Shown here: positions 32,917 through 47,900 of the stretch, one piece after another
How positions within the stretch are numbered: the first letter of the stretch is position 1
Layout: each line of letters opens with the position of its first letter
NCBI GenBank assembly: GCA_911728435.2
Contig: OU452209.1
Location: 10,150,869 to 10,214,868 of the forward strand
Reading direction: 5' to 3'
DNA length: 64,000 nt
DNA from: Apoderus coryli
Taxonomy: Eukaryota; Arthropoda; Insecta; Coleoptera; Attelabidae
Position numbers and translations under genes: made by a program
Notes under the pieces: generated by a model
Seen by the model: only the letters and a program-made list of their open reading frames with translations
Databases searched by the model: none
What the model was told of the DNA's origin: nothing

Positions 32917-35900
32917 GTAAGTAATGGTTCAACTAAAAATTGTTGATTTACTCAAATTCAAATATGTGTAGCAGATTTTTAAAATGGTTTTGTACTCTTG
33001 CTACCTACCTATATTATTTAAAACTATTTATTTATCTACGAGCCAAGTCCATTGAAAAATGTAATTACATTACATTTAACATCCAATTAGTTATCATATC
33101 CGGTACGTAAGAAGAGAAAAATAATACAATTTGCAGGACAACTGTTTGATCCATCGGTTGCATACTCAAAACATGATGTCTCACGATCAGTGGAGAATCT
33201 TGAAGAATTAAATCGAACCAATATGTTCTCACCAATACGAGAAGATCGGAACAGTTTCATGTTTCGAACACCATCCACTTATGGCAAAGGACGGTTTTCG
33301 TCAACGCCTTATAGTGCACCATTACAAGAAAGGTATTTTAGTTTAGGTACTACTTAGTAATAATTTTCTATTTTTTATAGATAAGACAGATTGAGAAAAT
33401 TTTGTTTATTTATATATTGATAATCGTTACAAACACTTTCGACAAGTATTTACATGTAAAGGAAACAGTATCTAGTAGTATTTCCGACCTACTCTAAAGG
33501 TTAATTTATTTGAATAATTTTTCACACATATTTTTTATTGTCAGGTTCTTCATTTCTGTACGCGAACAGTACACGTGTTTTCTATCTTGAAGATTAAGAA
33601 TGTCTTCCTCATTATCTACTGCTAGAACGTATGATTTAGGTCTATTTGCGTTTTCGTTGGGCGCTTCGTTGTTAGTTTCCTACGATATATCATCACTATT
33701 TTTATTTATGTAAATTATGCCAAATATATTTTCCTGGTTCAAATTTTTTTCCGGGCAAATATTCTTTTTGTCTAGTTTGGTAGGATTTGGTTAGTTAGGA
33801 TAGTTTGGGTGAGTTCTAGCATTGGGTTGGGTGCAATAAATTAAAAACTCAGTGAAAATGAAACAACTTGGCAACAACAATTTTTAGACTTAGCGAAGTG
33901 CTTGCATACATTTTTTTTATATTATACTATTCTCTTAAAGTTTCCCGAAGCCATACGAAAAATAATCTCACCTCAATTTGCAAATAATTGCCAATCTGTT
34001 ATCGATATATTAGAACACCATTGGTGTTGTTGGATCAAGTTTATGACGGATGGAAACTTTGGCACCATGTCACTGAATTTTCTACACGTACAAATGTCAA
34101 TGACAGTATTTTAAACACTATAATTTTAAATTTTTAGATTGAATTTTTGGTTGCAAAAACGTGGAAAGAGTCTTTCAAATTTCCATCACTTACGATGTTT
34201 CGGAGTTGAACATAACAACATGTTGAAATTCAACGAGGAGAATAAAGAAAATCAAGAAATTGCTGATCGAGGTAGTTATGAGGAGTTACGTATTAAAAAT
34301 CCACAAGTTGCGATTGATAAGCCAGCAACATTAACGGTATTGGAAATTGAAAAATTGGCCAAAGATGCGTTGAATGATCTACAACAGTTAGTTTCAGAGG
34401 TAATATGACATATAATATATTATTCAAATTGTCGAATATTTGCCTTATTATCATAAAAGTGTCAAATGCCTTCCCCAGGTTGAGTGGAAAAGGAGAGCAT
34501 AATGTAGCGTTAACAGTATTTTAATCATTGAATAGATCAGTGCATTTTTATGAAATCATTACAATAATATACCCTATTTTAATTTTTTAATGACATTCTA
34601 AGAGCGTTTGACACATTGAGATATAAGGAGACGCTATAAGCATTATTTTACATTATACAGAAACGGGTGCATTGGGTGGGGCGTAAGCGCATACCAATAT
34701 GGCGGATTCTCCAGAGCCGCATTAACTATTTTTGTTGACGTTTTTGCTTTTAATTTGCAGCTTGGGTTTATACTTTATTTTCAAATATTATGCAGTGTAC
34801 AAAATACTTAAATATAGGTAATTATTGATATTTGATACCTAAATCCAGGAATAAAAGACGTTAGTACTTTATAAATTATATATTAATACCCCTTAAACAA
34901 AACAATTTTATTTAAATGTTGCGCTATGCTTATCCACTTTATTTTTACTTAAATAATACATCCTGGTATTAACATATTTAGTCGCAATAGATTTGATCAG
35001 TAAATGTATATGGTTATCAAACACTGATTTGATCAAAACCGTGCACAACTAAATTAGGAAAAATATTACTATTTACAAATTCCTTTAAAACAATGTTTAT
35101 TATGAATCCTGCGGACAACTTTTCATTAGTAGCTACTACAAGATTTTTTATGATCTTTTCGGATTGGAAGCAAACGTCTAAAACATCTTTTGAAGGAATT
35201 TGTAAATCCTTTTTTTGCCTTCATTTTAATAAAAGAATAACACTTTTTAATGCATCTCGACATTCTCTGCAAATAATTTGCTTCTTTAAACTAAAAACAA
35301 CAAATCCAGCAATATAAACAATAATGAATTTCGAAAATTCAGAAAATGGTCCAGGAAGATAATCATGATCTGGATAAATTATATTTGTGTAAATTTCTCG
35401 TTAGTATCCAATTAATTCGAGACACATATTCTGTCCAGATATGGCTACGAGCAGGATCTTTAGGAAATCTAAAAACCAGAATATGTTTTTAACACACATT
35501 TAGGAGTCTTTTTTGCTAGAAAGTGATGAAAAAGTAGAGAGTTTGAGAGTAGAAATCAAGTAAAAGAATTTGTAAAAAAAAACTACAATGCACGTATCAA
35601 TTGTGCAGTGCAGAAAGAGAATGCTACCAGACTCCTATAATAATGTGTTTTAATAAGTTCGCCTAAAAAACCCTAAATACGTCCATGTACAATTTACAAT
35701 ATTTGGTACATACCTATGAAACGGTATTTCTGATATTTTCTGGTCGATTTCACTTCTACACAGCACAGGACACCATTATAGTATATTGTCAAATAACCGT
35801 CGAAAAAAACACGAAAAACTTAAGTAAACTTGTAAAATACTCGTAAATAACACTATAAACTTGAAAGCACGACTAATGATAGATATCTTATACCAAAATG

Positions 35901-38900
35901 GCGTACCTGCACCCGCTTTTGGCCACGTTAGAGCGTCTCCCCCCACCTCAATGGTTTGACACGACAAAACCTGCTATTACAGTATTTTTAGGTGTTACCA
36001 GGCAACGACAAAAATAACACTTTCCCAGGCGGCAAAATTATTCCTGTACCGCTTTTAAACCCTCACATAAATGATTTATTTATTTATTCGTTATATGCAT
36101 TTATTGTTATATTGCAATTATTAATCACCGGCTGAACTTCTTTCCCTGAGAAATAGGTAACATTACTACTTGCTGAATTGCTTGTTACAGAAAGTAACAA
36201 GACTTTTCGTTATGTTGGAAATTTGCTTCACGCTACCAGGCTTTCACCAGACGTGATCCACACGTTGATCCACAACTCATCAGTGGTGAACGGCAGGCAG
36301 TGTGAATCAAATTTCCAACATTGACGAAGAGCTTATACTAGCACGATGACAACACGTTTGTGGCGACATCTAGTGTGAGCACGCAATATGCCCGGTGAAA
36401 CAAAGTTGACAAACGATGGCCGGACAAGAAGTAACAACTCCATCATATCCTATTGCCAATACTAGATACGCCCGAATTCCCTGGCGGGAGGCTTTTTTAT
36501 GAATTTCCAATATATCTAAAAGTCTGAGCTCCACTAGATATCGCCACATCTTGTTGTCATTGCTACTTGTATTAATAACAGATTTTCCACTTTTCGTTTT
36601 GAAAATCATATTAGCTAAGTACCTCAGTTTTATTATTAAGATAATCTTCAATGTATCCTTCAGGAATGTTGCCGACTTCCATCCCTCATGTCTCTTTATT
36701 TATCAAATCTGCAGCAGAATCAAGCAAAATTGTCGCAGAGGATCGGTGAAAACAATGCCCTGTATATTCTCCAGGATTTGGTAAATTTAAATATGTGGCA
36801 ACAATTTGAGGCACTTTACCTTTACTTAATTAAAACTGACAACTGTATTTTTGTACTTGTTATCAACATGTTAGGCAATTTTGTTGTTGGCAACATATTT
36901 TATACAGGGAATAAAAAAAACCTATGGCTTATTAACGATTTCAGAAAAAATAATACAGGGTGAGTCACGAGGAACTGTACATACTTCTACCATAAGTAGA
37001 GGCACGTTAGGGGATTATCAAATGGCCATTAAAAAATGTCTCCTTGGTTTGATTATTAATATACAGGGTGAATTATGGATTTTCACCAAAACAATGTTTC
37101 GTTATATATTTTCAATGATTAAGTCGATTTATCTAATTTTTTTATAAAAGTGTGTATTGGTGTCTGGCAACTAACTGACATACTCAGAATTGAAAAAATC
37201 CAGGTCCGTCTTCGAGAAAATTTGTGGGACTGCTTCATATTCAACACTTCACCCTGTATATGATTTTTCAAAAATCTGATATAATTTTTTCAGAGAGCAT
37301 AAATAGACAGTTAGACCTGGGTATTTGAATTTTTTGTTACACTCACCTCACATTTCCAATTAAAGATTCATTTTAGAGCGAAATTGAAAATTGGCAATAA
37401 TGAAATATCTTACTGTATAATAATGTTTAGTTATTAAAAAGAAATCTTCAAAATAGACAGAAACGACACACACTGTGCTCCAGTATGGTAAATACCATAA
37501 TTTGAATTGATTTACAGGGCCGGATTTAAAAATCTGGCATATCTGGTTCATCCCAATAATTCACCCTGTATGTAACTTTTTCCACCCGTAATAGACAGAA
37601 AACAGATAAAAAATGTTTGTAATAACCTAGTTTTCTTATTTGTTTGAGGAAAACTCACGTGTCTAATTATTTTAATCGGAATGAAATGAACAAGCCAGGG
37701 AAATGTTTATTCATAAATTAAGAAATAAAATAGAAAACAATAAGCAAACAATAAAACAGTTTTAACAATGTGGAACAAAGTAAAAAACAATTTAATAAAC
37801 ATTACGATTATAAAACACACCAGCTCATTAACAGAATTATTCACTGTTGCAATATTACCAGAAATGACACACTGACAGTCAGAAAGCCCATTACACATTT
37901 AAACATTCGTCAAGAAAAGTGTATTAAGGCAGATGAATTTCATTTTGAACATCTTTTATAATTGTAATGTTTATTATTAAATTGTTTTTTACTTTGTTCC
38001 ACATTGTTAAAACTGTTGTCCCAACGTGTTCCACTCGTGTCGTATAGAGTGTAGTATACCAGCCATGTCTGATACAGTGACTGCAAAAAGTTTCATCCAT
38101 TAAGGTTTTATTAAAAATTAATACGTAATTTGATAGATCTTCTTTCATTTTATTAATCTAAGAAAAACTATTGAACAGATCATAGTTACAATATTCTGCC
38201 ACCGTATTTTACTGTCGGACACAAATTTTTCTTGTTTAAATTCCACATTAAGTCTTCGCCATACCATATGATGTCCATCCCATATTATATTTAGATTAAT
38301 CTGAGGAAATAACACGTTGCCAAAAATTATTTGTTTCATTCATATATTTCTTTGCAAACACCGATCCTTTTTTTTTCGATTAATCATTAACCCAATACTT
38401 TTTCCAGTCACTGTAGTTATTTTGATTACTGTCGGTATCCTTTTATATCCGCATGGCAGGCATGATTTATTATACGTTTTATATACGAGGGAGAAATGTA
38501 TCAAAAAACGCTGCATTCGATGCCCTTTTATAATGTAAAGAGGCATGGGAACGGATAGCCCCTGTAGAATCGTTAAATTTATATAATTTACATTGACTTC
38601 GGATGGACTATATACATAGATAATTTACACAATGCAAATCCCCCTTTTCTGTAATATTTAACCACTGATGATGAGGCTAGATAGTTTCGAAACATGTTTT
38701 GTCTTTAAGAAAGAATTTTAGTACTCGAAGAGTAGTTTATTAAAATTATTTCGAGTTTGACTTTTATTTCCACCCTAAACATATTCGCTCCACTCCAGTA
38801 TGGAGGATCATTTTAGTTAAATAAATTAAATTAGTCAATGCTTCATATAACTAATTGCAGATTGTTAGATTATGTTTTATATTTGTTTAAGTTATTATGT

Positions 38901-41900
38901 TTATAGTTTTTGATAATCCTGTATTTTATGTTGACCTGTTTTGGAACAATGAGATTTTTGAGTTGTCATTGAATAAAAAATAGTTTGAAAGCTAACAGTA
39001 GTTAAATAGTTTTTAATAGAAAAATAGATAAAATACAGTCCACTATAGTAATAGAATTAACATTTGTGGTCCTTCTCGTTTTGTATCAGCGATAAATAGA
39101 AAAATTACATAGTTTTATGAAAAATATGGAACAAGAAACAGAAAATGTCACAAGTGTCATTACCCAAAAAAGCATAGCAGCAGTAGAAGATTTGTTGGGA
39201 TTTCCAGGCCCATCTAAAAGTTTAAATAAATCAGAACATGATAAACAAGGTGAATCAATATATAGTAGTAAGGGTAATCATGCAGTATAGTTGTACTAAA
39301 TTATGGTCTGACCGCGCAGCTGCGCAGTCAGACGAATTTTATGTGAACAAGTGTCACTACTCTAGCGATGTTGCAAGGTTGATATCTATTCACTATATTG
39401 ACTGATAGAATGAATAATACAATTTTATGATATATTTATACAGTGGATGTAATTATTATCATTATTTTTTTAATGTAATTACTAATAAATCGATGGGAAG
39501 CGAAATATAGGGTTGTTTCAGTACTTGGAATGTTTTTCTTAAAGTAGAGAAGTAGTAAAACTGATGTGAGTAGAAGTGATGTGGCATGGTAATCTCTCAC
39601 TCACTTACTGAAGGTTACGTGCGTAAAACGAACACTTAAAGTGATGTTGGAAATACATATGATATTAAAGGAAATTACGATTGTAAGATTTATAATGCAT
39701 ATTTAAACTGGGTTTTCAATAGGATCAAAACTATAAGAAAATAAATGTTTGGAGAACTAATTTATCTATTTGAGGAAAATAAAAGTATATTATATTGAAC
39801 CAAATTTATTTTTAATAAATTACAGAATAGCGGGAACTAAATAATAATAAAATAAATACAATAACAAATAATTTCTGGTTTTCTATTATTCAGTTGATTT
39901 GCTGCAAAATAAAAATCATTATTTTAATAAAATAAAAATTATTACACGATTTTCGTATATACCTCCATGAATTCTATTGAGGTTAGAATACGCTCTCCAA
40001 CCATCAGACATAATAATTGTGCCTGGCATAATATACCTATAATAACATTGTAACTGTTTAATAATAGCACAATAAAAACCCAACATTCCATGGGGAACTC
40101 TACAAAATTATTGCAAATTAAATTATTCTGATAAAATTTTTACAGAAGCCAACCAAATTTAACATGCATTTTAATGTACCTATGTATATTATTTGCAATT
40201 TACTGTTCAATAATAGCACTTAATGTTGCCTCAGTTCGGTCCGGTACATCCACAAGGAAACATTTGCCGGTACCTCTCTCTATTCCACCAAAAACCCAGT
40301 GTCCCTCCTTCCAATGACCTCTATGATACTTCCGATGGAAAAACTTACTTTCATCAATTTCTACAACTTTTGCCGTCATATCGTCGTTCAGCCCGCCAAT
40401 AACTGAAGGGTTATTGAACAAGTCCTGCTCACAAATATCACGACAAAAATTGCACCAATCGACAATAGTGTGTCCCACTTCTACGCCTGCTTCATAGGCT
40501 ATTGTAATTTGAGGGTAATCCAATGACCACCCATACAGAATTAAAAGTATTTTTCTGTAAGGGTAACCTACTCGTGTCAAAAAATGAGTTTTTCCTCAGC
40601 GATACCCTCTTTCTACAATTTGGGCAAGCCCCATCGGATCGCTGTGTATTCGACCATAGTTTCATTGGAATCTAAAAGGTTATATTTGATAATAACATGA
40701 TAATTGAATGTATTTAAAGGGTTACCTCACACAAATCACACATTAATGTGTTTCTTATCAATCTTCTTCTTGCTAGCCACCTTAATAGGTCCATATTGTC
40801 CATAAACTGTAAGGTAATATATCGATGGCTTTCTCTTTTAACGTCGTCTTCGTTGAGGATTTCTTCATCGCGAACGATTGCTTGAGGTCTTGCTGCAGCA
40901 TTCATTTTAAATGAAATTGCTAAATAACTATAAATAATAAACTTTTTTACACAAATACACAAGTTTTCTCACAAATATAAATCGCATAAATACAACAAAT
41001 AGGTATATAACCTAGAGTAGCATTTACATTTAACGGTCAAAAATTAAGCGCCAAATATTTAACCGTTTCAACATAATATGTGTGTTTTAAACCTTGCAAC
41101 ACCGCACTTCAAATTACAATCTGAACTCCCAAAACTCGTCTGACTGCGCAGCTGCGCGGTCAGACCATAATTTAGTACAACTATACTGCATGATTACCGT
41201 AGTAAGCAATCATCATTGTCTCCAAGTCACATACTAAAATTACAAATAGAGAAGAAGAAGAAAGGATTAAAATTACAAGAAGAACAATTAAAATTACAAG
41301 AAGCAATATATAGTCGTCAAAAAGAGATTTTAGAAATGGAATTTCAATTAAAATTAACCAAATCATGCACCACAGTAAGTAATTTTTTGGATCAAAATTT
41401 GGAAGATATAAGAGTTCAAGAAAATCACACGGTTGAGCTGGATGAAATTCATTCAATGGACAAAGTTAATAAATGGTTACGTGAAAATAATCAAAATGAT
41501 CAAGCAGTAAGTTCATTTAACAATAATAATAGTAACAATCAAGAGAAGCTCGAAAAAATTTTAATGAGGCAAACTATTGATAAAGAATTGCCATATTTCT
41601 CTGGAAACGTCAGAGAATGGCCTAGTTTTTTCAGTCAATACAACTATACTACAAATATTTTACAATTGACTAACGAAGAAAATATATGCCGAATGAGGAA
41701 ATGTTTAAAAGGCGATGCTAGACGTGCTGTAGAAGGTCTGTTATTGTCCGTATCAGTTCCTGCTTCGCATATAATGAATGTTTTAGAAAATAAATATGGT
41801 ATACCCGATATTATTGTAAAAACACTAGTGAATGAAGCAAAGAACGTTCCAATTGTACGAAGTAACGATTTTTTTGCACTCAGCCACTTGCCAGAAACAG

Positions 41901-44900
41901 TAACCAACCTAGTATTAACTTTGGAATCACTAAATTTTCAAAATTACTTGTCATGTCCTCAATTGCTCGAAGATTTACTTCAAAAATTGCCGTATGGAAT
42001 GCAAATTTCATGGGGAGAAAGAATATCCAAAAACAATGGTAAATATTCACTAAATAATTTTAAAGATTGGATAGCTGATAAGGCAAAAGCTATTAGTTAC
42101 ATTCAAAATACGTCAATACAAAAAAATACGAATTTTAAAAGATCAATGGTAATGGCGAATAGTAACAATCAAATCGAACGAAAAATTAAACAATGTTTTC
42201 TTTGCAACGAACAACACAATTTCGAAAATTGCAAGACATTCAAAGAGAAAAGTGTAAATGAAAGATGGCAAATAATTAAAGAAAGTAAAACGTGTTTTTG
42301 CTGTCATATCACAGAATATCCGATTGCAGAAATAAACGTGTATGCGGAATTGAATCATGCGAAAAGTATCATCATAGACTTCTTCACTTTGAAAAGAAGA
42401 GACACACCACAAAACAATAGAAATACAATTCATCAATCATCAGATGTTGCAACAACAGAAGAAGCTAGTTCCAGCCATATGATAGCCCATGCTGCACAAA
42501 ATTATCAACAGGAAATTTTACTTAAAATCGCTCCAGTGATTTTGAAGGCTAATGACATGGAAATTGAGATTCACGCTTTATTTGACGAGGGTTCCACTGT
42601 CAGTCTATTTGACGAAGCATTAGCAAATGAATTAAAATTAATTGGCGAAGAAACTAATTTAAATTTAAGATGGACGGACAAAAGTATCTACAAACGATTA
42701 ACTTCAAGAAAAGTCAACTTTAAAATATCAGGAATACTAGAAAAAGAATTTTACGAAATGAACAATGTTTATACCACTAAGGATCTGGACTTACCAATAC
42801 AAAATATTAACGCTGTAAAATTCAAAAGGAAATGGAAACATCTAGAAAATATTAACTTTCCAAGTATTGAAAATATTCAACCTAAATTACGTCAAGACAA
42901 TTGGGAACTCATCGCTACGAGAAAATTAATTGAGGGCCCAAAAAATTCACCGGCACTTTCACACACTAAACTAGGAAATGTTACTCAATTTAAAGGCCGA
43001 ACAGACTTTATAAATTTAGATATTCGACATGATACGTTCGACGAGGAACTTGACGAAATGGTAAAAAAAAATTTCACTATCGAGTCATTAGGCATCAAAT
43101 ATCCAGATACAAAAAATCAGATAGATGAAGATATGATGGCACAACGACTCATACAGACGATTTCAACAAAGAAAAATAATAGATGGGAAACTGGTCTTTT
43201 ATGGCGAAATCAAGAAGAAACCCTTCCGGATAACTTCAATGTGGCGGTAGAAAGATTTAAACATATAGAAAGAAAAATGAATACAGACAAAAATTTTGAA
43301 AAAGCATATAAAGAAAAAATTTGCGAATATAAAGAAAAGGGGTATTTACGACAACTGACGTCCGAAGAGTTGGAATATAGTCACAAGAAGATTTGGTACC
43401 TACCTCATTTTGGTGTTATAAATCCCAATAAGCCTGGAAAATTACGTTTCGTGATGGACGCAGCTTCGAAAACTGACGGCAGAAGTTTAAATGACTTTCT
43501 GTTAAAAGGCCCAGACCTATATAACTCGCTTATTGGTATTTTGTTCAAATTTCGAGAAAAACCGATAGAATTTTGTGCAGACATTCGTGAGATGTTCCAT
43601 ATGGTGCTTATTAACAAAGAAGACCAACATGCTCAAAGAATTTTATGGCGAAATTCACCTGCTGAAGAGTTTGAAATTTATGTTATGCAGGTAATGATAT
43701 TTGGTGCAATATCTTCGCCATTTAGTGCCCAATATATCAAAAATGTGAACGCTTTGGATTTTGAAAGTATGTATCCAGACGCTACTGAAGCAATTATTTA
43801 CCGACATTATATGGATGATTATTTAGATAGCGTCGAAGATAAAGAACAAGCATTTAGCTTAATAAACGAAGTTATAGAAATTCATAAAAGTGGAGGTTTT
43901 GATCTAAGAGGTTGGGTTAGCAATTGTAAAGAAGTATTTGAAAACATTCCAGAACAACAAAGGAGCGTTGAGAAATTTGAAGACTGTGAAACGTATCAAA
44001 GAATCTTAGGACTCAATTGGAATTACAAAGAAGATACATTAAATTTTCCAATTAAGATGCATAAAATCAACGAAAATATTTTGTGCCTAGAAGAACGACC
44101 GACTAAACGTGAACTGCTACAAACAGTGATGTCATTTTTTGACCCTTTGGGATTTTGGGGACATCACACTGTAAAAGCAAAAATTCTAATGCAGGAAATT
44201 TGGAGACACGGTTTGGCATGGGATGAAAAAATCAACGATAAACATTTTAAGAAATGGAAGATTTGGCTTCAGAGTTTAGAAAAGATAAGAACTTTAATTA
44301 TTTCAAGATGTTACAATAAAGACTTTGTGAAAATTAAAAACAATTACATGTATTTTGTGACGCCAGTGCGCAAGCTTTTTCAGCAGTTGCTTACTTTCGT
44401 TTCGACATGGGATATGTTATCAAATTAAACTAGTAATGTCCAAAAACCAAGTGAGTCCAATGAAAAAATTAACAATACCAAGGCTGGAGTTACAAGGAGC
44501 AGTTATGGCAAGCCGGTTAGCAGTGACTATAGTTAAAGAACACAGATTATCAATCGAGAAAATTATATTTTGGACAGACTCCTCTACCGTATTGCAATGG
44601 CTTCGTACCGAAAATAAAAAACTACCAGTTTATATAGCAAACCGAGTGTCTGAAATTTTGGAAAATTCATACGTAAATCAATGGAAATGGGTACCGTCTA
44701 AATTAAACCCAGCGGACGATGCTACAAGGGACGACAAAGAAACTGACTTAACTACGACAAACAGATGGGTAAATGGTCCAGAATTCTTATATTTACCTAC
44801 ATATTTTTGGCCTCAAGAAACTGAAACATTTATTAAAAAGCAAGTGGTTAACACTATAGAAAAATCTACAGACCTACCAGATTCATCAAGATTTTCTTCC

Positions 44901-47900
44901 TGGTTAAAATTAATTAAAAGTACTGCCTATGTTTTGAAATTCATAAAACTTGCACAAAAGAAAGAAAATCACAGGGAACTTAGATGTGAAGATTTGGAAG
45001 CTGCGGAAAAGATATATTGCCTGAAAGTTCAAAAAGAATCTTTTGTGGAAGAATATAAACTTTTAGCAAAAGGAAAGCTTGTTTCCAAAGAGAGCCGACT
45101 TTTTAAATTGTCTCCTTTTTTACACCAAGGTTTAATATGTATTAATCGTTATACCAAATTATTGATTAAATATTATCATGAAAAATACAAACATGGTGGA
45201 ATGCAGGTGCAGGAAAGCAGTGACCAATGTAATATATGAGTGTAATTTTTGTAAAATTCGAAGATCTAAACCAAGAATACCGGAGATGGGAAACCTGCCA
45301 CTAGAAAGAGTTCAAAAGCCGCCCAGGGATAGATTATTTTGGTCCTATCCAAGTATCTCTAGGGAGAAGAGGAGAAAAAAATATGGTGTACTATTCACGT
45401 GTCTTTCAGTAAGAGCAGTCCACATCGAAATTGCTGATTCTTTAAATACAGATTCGGCTCTGCTCGCAATAAGAAGATTTATAGGACGAAGAGGACAACC
45501 TTTGGTAATATGGAGCCATAATGGTACAAATCTGACATCCGCAAATAAGGAACTAAAAGAACCCTTTAAAAACGTCGATCAAAATCTTATTCAGGACAAA
45601 CTAGTTGCTGATAAAATTCAACGGAACTTTCTCCCACCGGGTGGTCCTCATATGGGAGGTGCATGGGAAAGGATGGTAAAATCTATTAAACAAACATTGA
45701 AAACAGTTTTAAAAGAGCAAACACCTAAATTCGAAGTATTGCAAACGTTTATGATTGAAGTAGAACACACCATCAATAGTAGACCATTAACATATGTTTC
45801 ATGTAGTGAAGAAGATTTGGAGAGTATCACTCCTAACCATTTTTTAATTGGAACGTCCAGTATTTCGAAACCAGTCGGTATTTTCCCGAGCAAGATTGAC
45901 CTACGAAAACAATGGAGGTATTCTCAGCAGTTGGCTGAATTATTCTGGAATCGATGGATAAGAGAATACTTACCAACTTTAATCCTTCGATCCAAGTGGT
46001 TAAGTGGACAAAGGAGCATTCACGTTGATGATGTGGTAATAGTTGTTGATAACCAACTACCAAGAAACAATTGGCCATTGGGCAAAATTACAGCTACGTA
46101 CCCAGGCAAGGATGGTAAAGTCCGCGTCGTAGATGTCAAAACCCACACTGGAACTTACAAGAGACCAGTAGCCAAGATATGCCCAATTGATTTCTTAGAA
46201 GAAAGTTTATCTTAAGGGGGGAGAAATGTTAGATTATGTTTTATATTTGTTTAAGTTATTATGTTTATAGTTTTTGATAATCCTGTATTTTATGTTGACC
46301 TGTTTTGGAACAATGAGATTTTTGAGTTGTCATTGAATAAAAAATAGTTTGAAAGCTAACAGTACTTAAATAGTTTTTAATAGAAAAATAGATAAAATAC
46401 AGTCCACTATAGTAATAGAATTAACACAGATTCTTTAGAAATTGACTATTTATTTCAATATCGTGATTGTCGTGTTGTTGCAGGGTTATCCAAAACCACA
46501 GTGTGATAGTTGGTTGGATCTAATTAAAAACAAATGTAAAGCCATAACAGAAACTCCTGCTTATTGGGAATGCAGAGCAGCAATTGAACAAAGTGTTGGC
46601 AACATTACCAATGCCGTGGAGTGTTATAAAACAGCTATTATTCAAGGAGCTGAGGTAAGTCCACTTACAATAAGCCCATGAGGCTGCAGTGAAACCTGGG
46701 ACTTATGTCGAACGGACCCTTTCAAACAAAAATTCCACTTCTTAAGTATATTAATATAGTTGCAAGAGCTACCTACAACCCAGTCTAATATACCTTTATT
46801 TATTAACACTAGTCAAGCTACGATCAACATAACAATTACTTCGGTAGGTATATGTCAGCGTACCTTCGCCGGCTAAATTATGTTTTAAAGCCAAAGGTCC
46901 TTTCGGCACCAATGTGGAATGCCATCTATGAGAGGGAACTCGTCAACAACACATAATCGAATGCGAGGTTATATCTTCTCCGGATCTTTGGTTCATGAGG
47001 ATTTGCACCACCCTAGTTTGAATATACAGGGTGACAGAAAAAAGTACATTGCATAGTGCCACACAATAGAGGCCACTAAAATAAGATTAAAAGTCCCCAT
47101 GAACATGGGTGCGCAAGGCCTTCGGTTAAAAGTTACGGGGTGTTGAATTTTAATTTTTTTGAATATATTTAGCCAGAGACGCAAGAAATGGATAAAATGT
47201 GGTATACAGGGGTTTTTTATCATGCCAAATTCAAATATGATCTTAGTTTTGTGATTACTGATAGAGAGCGCTACATACAGGGTTCCATCCCTATTGAATC
47301 GGTCGTAACTTTTTATACCTTTAACAATAATTACAATAGTTTGACAAGTGTCATTATGACACATTATTTAATTTTTATTTATCATTGTTTTTGCAAAGGT
47401 TACTTTGGCGCTTTTTGAATAATTTGCGTGCATTGTCGGCTTTTAGATGCATTTGTACTGGAACCATTGCTTCTAGCGACTTGGACAAGGTATACCTTTC
47501 TTAAGTATAAAAGAAGGGATAACAATTTTTTCCAGTCGAAAATGACATACAGTGTATAGCAAAAAAATTACGACCGATTCAATAGGGATGGAACCTTGTA
47601 TGTAGCGCCCTCTATCAGTAATCACAAAACTAAGATCATATTTGAATTTAGCGTGATAGAAAACCCCTGTATACCACATTTTATCCATTTCTTGCGTCTC
47701 TGGCAAAAGATATTCAAAAAAACCCAAAAAAAAATTAAAATTCAACACCCCGTATCTTTTAACCGAAGGCCTGGCGGACCCGTGTTCATGGGAACTTTTT
47801 TTCTTATTTTAGTGTCCCCTATTGTGTGGCAGTATGCAATGTACTTTTTTCTATGTCACCTTGTATACGGATTTTTTTAAGGCTTTTGACAAGCTTAACC

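Larger units (their letters stand above)
38863..46426 (+). mobile_element. BEL/Pao LTR retrotransposon with nested Merlin
   Basis: Two 200-bp LTRs (38863-39062; 46227-46426) start TGTTAG, end TTAACA and differ at one position (39001 G against C). A 5-bp target duplication CAGAT flanks the element (38858-38862; 46427-46431). A putative primer-binding site (TGGTCCTTCTCG, 39067) and polypurine tract (AAGGGGGGAGAAA, 46214-46226) are in place. The interior encodes gag, retropepsin, reverse transcriptase, RNase H and integrase in BEL/Pao order (integrase last, no envelope seen). It is broken by a Merlin element, several indels and lost integrase residues. Same orientation as the host gene, in its intron 4, ending 57 bp before exon 5. 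Confidence 0.95.

Noticed and set aside
33087..33278. Minus-strand open frame opposite CKAP2-like exon 2
   Set aside because: Antisense shadow; the plus strand has splice sites and correct phase.
39300..41160. Merlin as an extra exon source for the host gene
   Set aside because: Splice-like sites in Merlin are in the opposite orientation to the host gene and the host exon phases already join without it.
41644..43617. Minus-strand open frames inside BEL/Pao
   Set aside because: Shadows of the gag-pol frame.
47188..47748. Repeated MDKMWYTGVFYHAKFKYDL open frames on both strands
   Set aside because: They are translations of the arms of the foldback element; the same peptide appears wherever an arm occurs and there is no coding selection visible.
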